From Stutzerimonas stutzeri SDM-LAC (lineage in GTDB: Bacteria; Pseudomonadota; Gammaproteobacteria; Pseudomonadales; Pseudomonadaceae): a stretch of DNA of 41,309 nt. Where the stretch lies: assembly GCF_000235745.1 (NCBI RefSeq), contig NZ_AGSX01000062.1, positions 1-41,309 of the forward strand, read 5' to 3'. Below are positions 8,949 through 17,500 of the stretch, one piece after another (within the stretch, counting starts at the first letter, position 1; the number at the start of each line of letters is the position of its first letter). Below the pieces are notes generated by a model. It searched no databases. It had not been told where the DNA came from and saw nothing but the letters and a program-made list of their open reading frames with translations. The position numbers were made by a program, and so were the translations under genes.

Positions 8949-9257
8949 ATGAAAAAACTTGCCCTACTTGCCGCTGCAGCCTTGATCGCCAGCCCCGCCG
9001 TGTTTGCCGACGATAAAAGCCTGTGTGAACTGAACATGCAGGAAATCGAAGATGACATGGCCACCAACCAAGCCACGCTCGGAGAGCCGGCTCGTAGCGA
9101 GGTCGAGGAGTTGATCAAGCAAGCCCGCCAAGCCAAACAAGCTGGCGACACCGAAAACTGCATCGTTCATACCACCCAGGCGTTGCGCAAACTCGAGGGC
9201 CCTGGCAGCTCCGGCAGCACAGGCACCAGCGGCACTGGCTCGGGCACCGGTAACTGA
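8949..9257 (+). CDS. Small exported protein, unknown function
   Basis: This is a 102-residue protein preceded by an excellent ribosome-binding site (GGAGGACTCC then ATG). Residues 1-20 form a clear signal peptide (MKKLALLAAAALIASPAVFA), predicted to be cut before DDKSLC. The mature part is mostly helical and charged, with two cysteines (SLCEL and ENCIV) that could form a disulphide. It ends in a Gly/Ser/Thr-rich tail of GTSGTGSGTG type. It is probably periplasmic or secreted. It resembles small uncharacterised pseudomonad proteins, and I cannot assign a function. It lies between dld and ssrA, with 160 bp upstream in which I see no terminator. Confidence 0.8.
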   Translation: MKKLALLAAAALIASPAVFADDKSLCELNMQEIEDDMATNQATLGEPARSEVEELIKQARQAKQAGDTENCIVHTTQALRKLEGPGSSGSTGTSGTGSGTGN

Positions 9258-9268
9258 TACGCCCGCGA

Positions 9269-9296
9269 GGCAGGGCCGCCAGCAGTTGGCCTTGCC
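9269..9296 (+). terminator. Possible terminator hairpin after the small exported protein
   Basis: A 9-bp stem (GGCAGGGCC with GGCCTTGCC, one G-U pair) with a 10-nt loop begins 12 bp after the stop codon at 9257. There is no U-run, so intrinsic termination is uncertain. Confidence 0.35.
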
Positions 9297-9414
9297 GATT
9301 CGCGGTTCACCCTTGAATTTCGACCAGCTGCCCTAATTAACGGAATCAAGCGTTCGACGCAGCCAAACCTTATGGCGTACACTGCGCAACACATGAGGCA
9401 GCAACACGCTTCAT

Positions 9415-9793
9415 GGGGCCGATTAGGATTCGACGCCGGTAACAAAACTCTAGGTGCATGCCGAGTTGGTAACAGAACTCGTAAATCCACTGTTGCAAAC
9501 TTATAGTTGCCAACGACGACAACTACGAAGGGTACGCGCTAGCCGCCTAACCTTCATCTGGTCGCTTCGGCGCCAGCGGTCACTAGGGGATGCCTGTAAA
9601 CCCGAAATGACTGTCAGATAGAACAGGATCGCCGCCAAGTTCGCTGCAGACGTAACGGCTAAAACTCATGCAGCTCGCTCCAAGCACCCTGCCAATCGGG
9701 CGGCGCGGAGTTAACTCAATAGATTTGGCTACGCATGTAGTACCGACAGTGGAGAGCTGGCGGACGGGGGTTCAAATCCCCCCGGCTCCACCA
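9415..9793 (+). ncRNA. ssrA: tmRNA (transfer-messenger RNA)
   Basis: This 379-nt one-piece tmRNA starts GGGGCCGATTAGGATTCGACG, the conserved 5' tRNA-like and D-loop region. It ends GGTTCAAATCCCCCCGGCTCCACCA: T-arm, acceptor strand and encoded CCA. The 5' GGGGCCG pairs with 3' CGGCTCC to form the acceptor stem. The resume codon is GCC at 9509, in the GTTGCCAACGACGAC context. tmRNA with SmpB rescues stalled ribosomes and tags the nascent chain for proteolysis. The 3' end is intact although an integrase gene follows 164 bp later, so the island that uses ssrA as its attachment site restores the gene's 3' end. A mature 5' end at 9415 implies RNase P processing of a longer precursor. Confidence 0.97.
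9509..9550 (+). other. tmRNA tag reading frame, ANDDNYEGYALAA
   Basis: Reading from the GCC resume codon gives ANDDNYEGYALAA followed by TAA at 9548-9550. The N-terminal ANDDNY and C-terminal YALAA degron are the expected ends. The tag is 13 residues (with the resume codon) and differs from the 10-residue ANDDNYALAA form known from P. aeruginosa by an added EGY. Confidence 0.9.
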
Positions 9794-9836
9794 AATACTC
9801 ATCTAGACCTGTCTCAAACAGTCTACGATCCCCTTG

Positions 9837-9862
9837 AAAAGCCCGCCCTGTGCGGGCTTTCT
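9837..9862 (+). terminator. Rho-independent terminator after ssrA
   Basis: A GCCCGC/GCGGGC stem with a short loop, preceded by AAAA and followed by TTTCTTGTTT, lies 44 bp after the tmRNA CCA. It would end tmRNA transcription before the integrase gene. Being downstream of the attachment site, it belongs to the island. Confidence 0.85.
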
Positions 9863-9906
9863 TGTTTCCGGCTGTCTCCCCTTGTTTACGCCTATACCTT
9901 CACGCC

Positions 9907-9925
9907 GTGTATCCTCTCGTGTATC
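9907..9925. repeat. Paired GTGTATC repeats upstream of the integrase (putative arm sites, left)
   Basis: Two copies of GTGTATC, at 9907-9913 and 9919-9925, have a 12-bp period. They lie 114 bp inside the island from the tmRNA end and 33 bp before the integrase ATG. The motif and period match a pair at 35329-35350. Direct repeats of this sort beside int are typical integrase arm-type sites or int autoregulation sites. Confidence 0.5.
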
Positions 9926-9957
9926 TTGGGTAAATATTGAATCTGAGGGATACAGAG

Positions 9958-11196
9958 ATGAAGCGCAAGGACATCAAGAAGCGTCCTATGGCGGATACGG
10001 TGCTGGCTAGCTTAGAACCGGAGGAGAAAGAGTATCGAGAGAACGATGGAAACGGGCTCTACCTTCGCGTTCGACCAGACGGCTCGAAGTCTTGGCAGTT
10101 CCGCTACAAGAAGCCGGACGGCAAATGGTCCTGGATTGGACTGGGTGCCTATGGCAAAGGCAGCCATCAACTGACCGGAGAACAAGCGCGGAAGGAAGCC
10201 GCGAAGCTGCGCGACGACGCAGCCGAGGGCAGCAACCCACTCGCAACGAAACGAGCACGAAAAGCCGCAGAGGTGGAGGCTGCGAACAACACATTCGAGC
10301 ATCTCGCTCGGGAGTGGTACGCCACCAAGCGCAAGGGATGGAGTGAGGGAACGGCTGTCCGGACCATTGGCGCACTTGAGCTGCACGTATTTCCCACGTT
10401 CGGTAAGCGTCCCTATACAGCTATCTTACCGATGGAGTGGATGGAGCTGCTCCGTGGCATGGAGCAAAAAGGAATCGTTGAGCAGACCAGCAGAGTCCGT
10501 GGCATGTGTCGGGAAATCTACGATCTGGCTCGAGTAACGGGGCGAGCGCAATACAACCCGCTCGAGGGACTACATAAGTTTCTTCAGACCCGTCCTGCTG
10601 AAAACTATGCGCACGTGCCTGTCGCTGAACTTCCGGCGCTGCTTCGAGCAATGCGCGCTTACGGCACTATAGATGTACGAATTGGTTTGCAGCTGTTGAG
10701 CATGCTTGCCTGCCGTCCGTCCGAGCTACGCGAAGCTCGTTGGGACGAATTTGACCTCGATGCAGGGCTTTGGCTAATCCCGGCGGCAAGAATGAAGCGC
10801 CGTCGCGAGCACTTGGTTCCGCTGCCAACTCAAGCGGTTCAGCTCCTACGCGACCTACATTTCCTGACCGGAGCATACCCGCTGCTGTTCCCAGGTCGCG
10901 GCAACACCACTAAGGCACGCAGCAACACCGTATTCTTGATGGCACTTCGCCGTCTCGGCTATGAAGGGCGCCAGACCGGCCATGGCTTCCGCCATCTCGC
11001 CAGTACCATCCTCAACGAAAACGGCTTCGACTCGCAGCATGTGGAAGCCCAGCTATCCCATGTCAAGGAAGGGGTGCGGGGCGTCTATGACAAGAGCACT
11101 TACCTAGAGCAGCGCAAGGTCATGATGCAGTGGTATGCCGATCACCTGGACATTCTGGCAGGTGGCAATGTGGTGGAGCTCAAACGTCAGGCGTAA
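9958..11196 (+). CDS. P4-type tyrosine integrase (ssrA-targeting island)
   Basis: This 412-residue site-specific recombinase has an N-terminal arm-type DNA-binding domain of the P4/DUF4102-like family (YRENDGNGLYLRVRPDGSKSWQFRY, residues about 25-60), a SAM-like core-binding domain (about 110-205) and a C-terminal catalytic domain. Catalytic residues visible are Arg in ACRPSELREARWDEFD, the HGFRHLAST box (His-x-x-Arg), the QLSH histidine and the VYDKSTY tyrosine region. The ATG at 9958 is preceded by GAGGGA; a TTG at 9937 would add 7 residues. It directly follows ssrA, the usual layout when an integrase uses the 3' end of an RNA gene. It should catalyse integration and excision of the island. 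Confidence 0.93.
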   Translation: MKRKDIKKRPMADTVLASLEPEEKEYRENDGNGLYLRVRPDGSKSWQFRYKKPDGKWSWIGLGAYGKGSHQLTGEQARKEAAKLRDDAAEGSNPLATKRARKAAEVEAANNTFEHLAREWYATKRKGWSEGTAVRTIGALELHVFPTFGKRPYTAILPMEWMELLRGMEQKGIVEQTSRVRGMCREIYDLARVTGRAQYNPLEGLHKFLQTRPAENYAHVPVAELPALLRAMRAYGTIDVRIGLQLLSMLACRPSELREARWDEFDLDAGLWLIPAARMKRRREHLVPLPTQAVQLLRDLHFLTGAYPLLFPGRGNTTKARSNTVFLMALRRLGYEGRQTGHGFRHLASTILNENGFDSQHVEAQLSHVKEGVRGVYDKSTYLEQRKVMMQWYADHLDILAGGNVVELKRQA

Positions 11197-11396
11197 AAGG
11201 CATCGGTGATACGTGCCCGGGTGCTGGAATTTCTTGCGGTAACTGGGGGAACTGAGGCGCGGCGTGTAAATACGGGGGGTCCAGCGGTTCTCGCAAGCAA
11301 AAAGGCTATTGAAATAGAAAGGAGCTGTCAGGTTAGAGAGGCATAAAAAATCTTGCTTCTACTTGTTTACACACACGGAGAGTCACATAGCGTTGG

Positions 11397-11420
11397 GGAC
11401 CACATCAGCCAATGTGGTTC
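11397..11420 (+). promoter_or_regulatory. Hairpin just upstream of the alpA-like start
   Basis: A 9-bp stem (GGACCACAT with ATGTGGTTC, one G-U pair) and a 6-nt loop end 5 bp before the ATG at 11426. No Shine-Dalgarno sequence is visible, so the hairpin occupies the place where one would be. It may influence translation or be an operator for a dimeric regulator. The whole 11197-11425 gap has no other clear feature. Confidence 0.4.
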
Positions 11421-11425
11421 TCTAA

Positions 11426-11824
11426 ATGTTTATTCAGCCTACTCAACTCATCCCGGATGCTGCGAGCATTCAGCCTTTCGACCCCTCTCTGATCATCATC
11501 CGGATCCCCGAGGTCGAGAAGATCACTAGCCTCAAGCGACCGACCATCTACAAGCGCCTCAAGGACGACCCGACCTTTCCAAAGCCTGTCCCGCTGAGTG
11601 ACAGCACTGCCCGCGGAGCTCCAGTTGGCTTCGTTTTGGCTGAAGTCCAACAGTGGGTACGTTCTCGCATCGCAACTCGCACGAACGTTAAATGCCTTCC
11701 GCTTCAAGGTGGCTCGCCGCTGCATGGACGTGATGAGCTGGCGGCGCGTGAGATCCTGGCGGCACAGGGAGTAGCGTCTAGCGCGGATGGCGTGACTCAG
11801 TTTGAAAAAAGCGAGGTGGTCTAA
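11426..11824 (+). CDS. AlpA-family phage/island regulator
   Basis: This 132-residue protein is centred on an AlpA-type MerR-like HTH: IRIPEVEKITSLKRPTIYKRLKDDPTFPKPVPLSD, then GFVLAEVQQWVRSRI, the hallmark of short AlpA (Prophage_AlpA) DNA-binding proteins. In P4-like and CP4-57-type islands, AlpA activates or modulates integrase and excision genes. The N-terminal 20 residues and C-terminal 45 residues are not recognisable. The stop codon directly abuts the ATG of the next gene (TAAATG), so the two are translationally coupled. The start lacks a ribosome-binding site; no better internal start precedes the HTH. Confidence 0.8.
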   Translation: MFIQPTQLIPDAASIQPFDPSLIIIRIPEVEKITSLKRPTIYKRLKDDPTFPKPVPLSDSTARGAPVGFVLAEVQQWVRSRIATRTNVKCLPLQGGSPLHGRDELAAREILAAQGVASSADGVTQFEKSEVV

Positions 11825-12562
11825 ATGAAAACGACCACCCGTCCCGAAGGTCTGAGCAGCTGGGCACACAGCCAGAAGTCCATCTCCTGCGTAAGAAAAG
11901 TGACTATATCTAGCCGCGAGGTTGCGGAGCTGGTTGGGTCACGTCATGACAATGTGCGCGTTGCCATTGAGCGACTGGCCGAGCGCGGCGTGATCGCTTT
12001 ACCTGCAATGCAGGAAAAGCCCACCGCAGGCCGCCCGGCTATCGAATACGTCTTCGGCGGTGAACGCGGCAAACGCGACAGCATTATTGTTGTCGCCCAG
12101 CTCTCGCCGGAGTTCACTGCGGCACTGGTGGACCGCTGGCAGTCGCTTGAGGTCCAGCAGACTCCGCGTATTCCGGAGACTTTCGCCGAAGCCTTGCGCC
12201 TCGCTGCCGACCAAGCCGAGCAGATCCAGAAGCAGCAAGCATTCCTTGCCATCGCAATGCCCAAGGCCGATTTTGTCGACCGCTACGTCGGGGGAACCGG
12301 CCTGAAGGGCTTCCGGCAGGTGGCCAAGCTGCTGCACGCAAAGGAGAACGACTTCCGCGTCTTCCTGCAGGACAAGCGCATCATGTACCGCCTGGGCGAC
12401 GAATGGATGCCGTTCGCCGAGCACATTGACGCCGGCCGCTTCTCGGTGAAGACCGGTCAGGCAGAAAACGGTCATGTCTTCAACGCCACCAAGTTCACCC
12501 CGAAGGGCGTGCAGTGGATCGCCGGTCTGTGGGCTGTGCATCAGCCGGAGGTGGCAGTGTGA
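11825..12562 (+). CDS. Phage regulatory protein, Rha N-terminus and KilAC C-terminus (antirepressor-like)
   Basis: This 245-residue protein has a Rha/pRha-type DNA-binding N-terminus (about 25-110: TISSREVAELVGSRHDNVRVAIERLAERGVI, then RPAIEYVF and ALVDRWQSLE). A KilAC domain follows (about 130-240: DFVDRYVGGTGLKGFRQVAKLLHAKENDFRVFLQDKRIMYRLGDEWMPF, and FNATKFTPKGVQWIAGLW). Proteins of this build are common in lambdoid and P22-like phage early regions, where they act as antirepressors or regulators. It starts immediately after the AlpA-like gene and its GTGTGA end overlaps the next start. This supports a phage-derived early operon on the island. Confidence 0.85.
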   Translation: MKTTTRPEGLSSWAHSQKSISCVRKVTISSREVAELVGSRHDNVRVAIERLAERGVIALPAMQEKPTAGRPAIEYVFGGERGKRDSIIVVAQLSPEFTAALVDRWQSLEVQQTPRIPETFAEALRLAADQAEQIQKQQAFLAIAMPKADFVDRYVGGTGLKGFRQVAKLLHAKENDFRVFLQDKRIMYRLGDEWMPFAEHIDAGRFSVKTGQAENGHVFNATKFTPKGVQWIAGLWAVHQPEVAV

Positions 12563-13479
12563 GCCTGCATGACCTACTTGACCGTCCGATTGCCTTTCAG
12601 CGCGCCTTCGTATCCCTCGGTGCCGGCATCACTGGCGCTCTGATGCTGAGCCAGGCGATCTACTGGTCGAAACGCACCGACAACGCTGACGGCTGGTTTT
12701 ACAAGACCATGGAGGAATGGGCGTCCGAAACCGGAATGACCCGCTCCGAGCAGGAGAGCGCGCGCAAGAAGCTGGTGGGTGCCGGCGTGCTTGAGGAGAA
12801 AAAGAAGGGCGTCCCGTGCCGCCTGTTCTACCGGGTAAACATGGATGCGATCCGCACAAGCTTGATTGCAGAAAACCCGCATTCCAGTCTGCAGGATTCC
12901 TGCAAACAAGGCTGCAGAAAAGCTGCAAGCAAGCCTGCAGGAAAGCCGCTCGCTATTACAGAGACTACAGCAGAGATTACTGCAGAGACTACGACAGACA
13001 CCTTTCCGGACCACCCCGCTGAAGCGGCCTTGCAGGCCGTCGTGGACGCATCACCTCGCATCGAGATCCCCGCAGACATGCCAGGCCCAAAGGAGCCGAG
13101 CTCGAAGACCTTCAAGGCCTGGGCCAACTACGCCTTCGCCTACCGCAAGCGCTACAGCGTCTGGCCGAAGTGGAACGCCAAGGCCGCCGGGCAGATCAGT
13201 CAACTGGTTGACCGCCTAGGCGCCGACGAGGCGCACCACGTCGCGGCGTTCTACGTAACCGTCAACGACGCGCGCCTGGTCAATGACTGCCACAACCTGA
13301 ACAACCTCCTCGCTAAGTGCGAGGCCTTCCACACCCAGTGGGCCACCGGCCGCCAGATGAACGCGACCACCGCCCGCCAGATCGAGGCCACTCAGGCGAA
13401 CATCAACGCAGCACAACAGGCGGCCGAGCGCATCCTTGCCCGCGGCCTGGGAGGCGACAATGCCAATCCTTTCCTGTGA
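12559..13479 (+). CDS. Phage-type replication/helix-turn-helix protein (replication O-like)
   Basis: This protein has 306 residues using the GTG at 12559, which overlaps the upstream TGA stop and has GGAGG 8 bp before it; longer starts lack a good site. The N-terminal 100 residues (IAFQRAFVSLGAGITGALMLSQAIYWSKR, then GWFYKTMEEWASETGMTRSEQESARKKL) form a winged-helix region like that in many Pseudomonas prophage replication-initiation proteins. The middle is low complexity, rich in Cys, Lys and Thr (about 110-165), and the DNA there has many CTGCAG/CTGCAA repeats. The C-terminal part (FKAWANYAFAYRKRYSVWPKWNAKA) is conserved in similar phage proteins. I infer a DNA replication role; no catalytic motif is visible. 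Confidence 0.65.
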   Translation: MSLHDLLDRPIAFQRAFVSLGAGITGALMLSQAIYWSKRTDNADGWFYKTMEEWASETGMTRSEQESARKKLVGAGVLEEKKKGVPCRLFYRVNMDAIRTSLIAENPHSSLQDSCKQGCRKAASKPAGKPLAITETTAEITAETTTDTFPDHPAEAALQAVVDASPRIEIPADMPGPKEPSSKTFKAWANYAFAYRKRYSVWPKWNAKAAGQISQLVDRLGADEAHHVAAFYVTVNDARLVNDCHNLNNLLAKCEAFHTQWATGRQMNATTARQIEATQANINAAQQAAERILARGLGGDNANPFL

Positions 13480-14251
13480 GCAGCAGGCCCAGTTGGCCGC
13501 CGCTATCTGCGCCACTGCCGAGACGCTCGGCCAGACCCTGAGCGCGAGCGCCGCCGAGCTGATGGCTTCCGACCTGGCCAACTACCCGACTGAGCTGATC
13601 GCCGGTGCGCTGCAGGCCTGCCGCCGCGACCTGACCGGAAAGCTGACCCTGGCCGCCATCATTGAGCGCTTGCACGCCCGCGACGGCCGTCCGGACCCGG
13701 ACGAGGCGTGGGCCATCGCCCTATGCGCCTACGACGAGAGTGACAGCGTAGTGATGACCGAGGAGCTCCACATCGCCCTATCCGCCGCCCGCCCAGTGCT
13801 GGAACGCGGCGACAAAATCGGCGCCCGGATGGCGTTCAAGGCCGCCTACGTGCGAGTAATGGACGCAGCCCGTCGCGAGGCCAAGCCGGTCAAGTGGACG
13901 CTGAGCCTCGGTACAGACCCCCAGCGCCGCGTAGCCGCCGCCGAGGAGGCGGGACGCCTTGGCCGCCTGCCGGCACCGCAGGTTGCCGAGCACCTGGCTC
14001 AGCTGACCCATGCGCCGGTCACCGCCGAGGGCAGCGCAATCGCCTGCCTAATCACCGGAAAGGTGGTTCCGTTTGCCAGCGCTAAGGTGCGCGAGCACTG
14101 CTCGGCCATTAAGGCGCAGATCAAGCGCAACGCCGAGGCAGCCAAGGCAAAGCAGGAAGCCGAGCGCGCCTCCAAGGGCGAGGATCTGGAGCGGAGAAAG
14201 ACAGAGGCCGCCATGAAGCTGGCCAAACTGGAAGCGGGGAAAGCCCCGTAA
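13460..14251 (+). CDS. Conserved phage/island protein, possible replication accessory
   Basis: This is a 263-residue protein starting at ATG 13460, with GGGAGGCGAC upstream and 20 bp of overlap with the previous gene. It is helical throughout. The N-terminal part (ELMASDLANYPTELIAGALQACRRDLTGKLTLAAIIERLHARDGRPDPDEAW) resembles conserved proteins found directly after replication O-like genes in Pseudomonas prophages. The C-terminal 60 residues are a highly charged Lys/Glu/Ala coiled coil. I see no Walker motif, so it is not an obvious helicase loader. It is the last gene of the phage module and faces the zorD end convergently. Confidence 0.6.
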   Translation: MPILSCEQQAQLAAAICATAETLGQTLSASAAELMASDLANYPTELIAGALQACRRDLTGKLTLAAIIERLHARDGRPDPDEAWAIALCAYDESDSVVMTEELHIALSAARPVLERGDKIGARMAFKAAYVRVMDAARREAKPVKWTLSLGTDPQRRVAAAEEAGRLGRLPAPQVAEHLAQLTHAPVTAEGSAIACLITGKVVPFASAKVREHCSAIKAQIKRNAEAAKAKQEAERASKGEDLERRKTEAAMKLAKLEAGKAP

Positions 14252-14599
14252 GCACCTACACTCGCACCAACGCGTCAAGCGGCGATAACTGGGGGTTACA
14301 CAACCCTTACATCTCTGAGCGAGAGCGTCAATTTCGCCACGCTCGCGCAGCTAGCCACAAAGATATGTCTACCAACAAACACATCTGTGTGGCACATCTA
14401 CGCGTGAAGTTTCCAAGAAGGATCTACCACCGAGCTGAAGCCCGGTGGTAGCAGCAGTTCCCAGGATTGTTGGTTAACAATCATCGGTTAACAGCCTGGT
14501 TAACACCGAAAAGCTGCCACGCAGCGGGCCGAGCGTCCTGACGGCCAGCGATCTAAGTCATAGATTATCTGCGCGTCGGTCACGTCGATTATAAGGTGG
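14252..14599. other. Intergenic region between the phage module and zorD
   Basis: These 348 bp between convergent genes hold no convincing coding frame. They contain a 9-bp-stem hairpin (CTACCACCG/CGGTGGTAG at 14424-14451, 10-nt loop, no U-tract) and three GGTTAAC direct repeats (14472-14504). Either the hairpin or the region as a whole must end the long defence transcript coming from the right, but no classical terminator is visible. Confidence 0.5.
14472..14504. repeat. Three GGTTAAC direct repeats
   Basis: GGTTAAC occurs at 14472-14478, 14486-14492 and 14498-14504, spaced 14 and 12 bp, that is about one helical turn or a little more. Each contains the palindrome GTTAAC. They lie 220 bp after the phage replication-like genes, so they could be iteron-like or regulator-binding sites. 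Confidence 0.5.
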
Positions 14600-17500
14600 C
14601 TAAAGCCCCATCGAATAAATCATCTCGCTCTCACTAACCGCTTCTGGTGTCACCACAGCATCCTTGAGCATCAACTTGCCGCGCAGCAGCCGATCCAGAT
14701 GCACATCGAAAGAATCGAATTGCGGATGCGTTACGGCGGGCAGATGAATAAACACCTCCTTCTGCTGCCCGATGCGATACACACGGTCAGAGGCCTGCGC
14801 CTCTTTTGCCGGGTTCCAGTGCCGTTCCAGGTGAACAACGTGGTTAGCTCCGACAACGGTCAAACCTACACCCGCTGCGACCGGAGACATGATCAAGAGG
14901 TTGAATCCTGACTTCGCTTCGAATGCTGAAATGAGCTTCTTACGGGTCATTTCTTCCGCTTTGGTAGCTACCGCTTTTGTATCTCCGTTGATAACGGCAA
15001 TGTCCAGGCCGTAGATCTGATCAAGCCACAGTTTCAAAACCCTTTGCAGGCGCTTGGTCATCATGAACAGGATGACCTTTTCGCCCTTATCCCGAATCTC
15101 GTCCAGCAATTTGAGCATCACGGCTAGCTTGCCGGACTCGGACATCAACTGCCGCGCATGGTGGCCATCCCGACTGTAGAGCGATGGTTCATCATCCAAA
15201 CGAGGGTGCAACGATACGGAGCGCAACTGCGTAAGCGCCGCTAGAGCCGAACCACGCATGTCATCTGCGCTGGCGCGCCGAGCACGGTATCCATCTAGCA
15301 CATCGTCATACACCTGCAGTTGAATCCCGCGCATTGAGACACCTAACTCAGGCGCGTAACGCTGAATGCCTCGATCGACCTGCTCTACCCCACTACGGAT
15401 AGTTTTGCTGGGCAGGCCTTTGAGCTGGTCTTCCTTCACGCGACGCAGCATGAACGGCCCGACCGCCTTGCGCAGTTGCTCACCCAGACGAACACGGACC
15501 TCGTCGCGCTCCTCCTCCCCGGCCGAGAGAATCGGCTTGATCCAAGTATCTCGGTAGTTTTCCCAGCTGCCAAACAACCCTGGCTGAGCCGTATCCATCA
15601 AACACCAGAAGTCGCCGAGGCTGTTCTCCACGGGCGTGCCTGTGGCCAACAATTTGAAGTCAGCCTTTAACCCCTTTGCCGCACGGGTTTGCAGTGCGTT
15701 AGGGTTCTTGATGTTCTGCGCCTCGTCGAAAATGACCATGCCCCAGTCGATCCTGCACAGCGAAAACTGGTAGTCACGCAGCGTCTGGTACGTTGTTAGA
15801 ACCAAGCGACGGTCCATATCCAGACGTTGGGCACCCGCCTCCGGGCCAATGCTCAACGCATAACGAATGCTCTGGGCATCCATCATGCCGTCATCATCGG
15901 CCAGGGCAGCCAGTTGAACAGACTCTCTCTCGGCGCCCTTGACGCGGTAGCGGTTCAGGTCTCGTCCAGCTTGCAGCACCACGAGATCGCGGAACGGAAT
16001 GCTTAGAAAGGTCTTTCCAACTTCGTCTTCCCAGTTTTCCAACAGGCTAAGTGGTGCGACTACCAGGACTGGTTTCTGCGGCTTTTCGCTTCGGCGCTGG
16101 GCTGCCAGGTATTCACCGATTGCGACCAGCGACATGTATGTTTTGCCCAGCCCCATATCGTCGGCGAGCAGGCTGCCCTGTAGGCGATAGAGGTCATCAT
16201 GATCGTCAGATAACGCGGCGTTCATCAGCCTGAGCATCCACTCAATACCTTCGACCTGATGCGGGAATGGCTGCCGCGCATAAGCGGACCAGTCTGGTGC
16301 TTCCAGTAAGCGAGCGTTGCTGGCTTTTGCCAGTAGTGTCGAGTTGATTTCGCCGGCATCCTTAAGAATGACGGCAACCTTCTCCTTGGGCTCGTCAAAG
16401 AGGTCTTCAGCTGCGGCCGGCGGCTCCGACAACTCGGGCTTCTCGAGCGTCTCTTTCACCCGTTCCAATTCACGCGCCACAAGCGGCGCGTCTGAAATGT
16501 CGATGACCTCACCAGCAAAACTGAGACTCGTCGCACCCTGCTCTATCGCGGACCGCAGCACCTCCTCAAAACGCTCCAACTCCTCTGGCGTCTGAACCAA
16601 CTTCGGGATGATCTCTGCTGGCGCGGGGCGCTTATCCAAGGCAAACCAGTCATTCTTAGCCGTATCCAACGCGCCAAAGTCCATATGCTGCAGCTTGCCA
16701 ATGCCAGCTACGCGGACCGAGAAACCGACCTCGAGATTTACCAGTGCAGCATCCAGAAAAGCCGTAGGCGAGGCGATGAACTCGGCGACCTTATCTGGCG
16801 GGATTCGTTTGTTGGCCAGCACATTGCGAATGCCGTCCATCTTGGCCTGATCGAGCAACACCACACGATTGTCGATTCGCAGCACACCCCCGTCAGCGCT
16901 CATGTCGAGCTGCGACCAGCGCTTCTCCAGCTGATCGGGCGTCGATCCATCCCCCAGGCTCGGGCACAGCATCAGGCTGCCGTCTGGCAGTCGGGTCGCA
17001 ATAACGCCAACATTTTCCGGAACGACAACATCAAGCCGATCGAAATGACTCAGATCGATGCGCATACCGCTTCGGGCAGCTGTCTGTAGCTCGGCCATCA
17101 AACGAAGGTTAGCCGCCTCCCCTCGCTGTGCAGGCTCGAGAGACTCATGCTTTTCCCAAGCCATCAGCCCCATCAGCTCAGCTGGCGTAAGCCAGTAGCG
17201 CTCGGTACTCGTCAGACACAAATACGGGCCTTTGCGCGAGAAAGGTGTGAGGCCTTCAGCCACTTCAACGGCAAGCCCAACGCGAAAGCCGCTGTTACCT
17301 GTGCGCCCGCTGATGGAAGTCTGAAAGCGCCCCGTGAACCGCCGTGGCAGCCGCAGAATATCGGCCTGCTCACTGTCCATACCGGCAATATCTTCAGCAC
17401 CGATATGAAAGCCGTTGGCCGTATGCTCTGCTATGCCCTGCTCAGAGAGCATGTTCAGGACAATCAGCTGAATTTTCTGCAGCGCGTTGCCTTTGCCTTC

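Noticed and set aside
9668-9940. Open frame of 90 codons over the tmRNA 3' end
   Set aside because: It overlaps the tmRNA and its terminator and has no protein family features.
12880-12960. CRISPR-like or tandem repeat array in the replication-like gene
   Set aside because: The CTGCAG/CTGCAA units are irregular, short and in frame with a low-complexity protein segment; there are no spacers of constant length.
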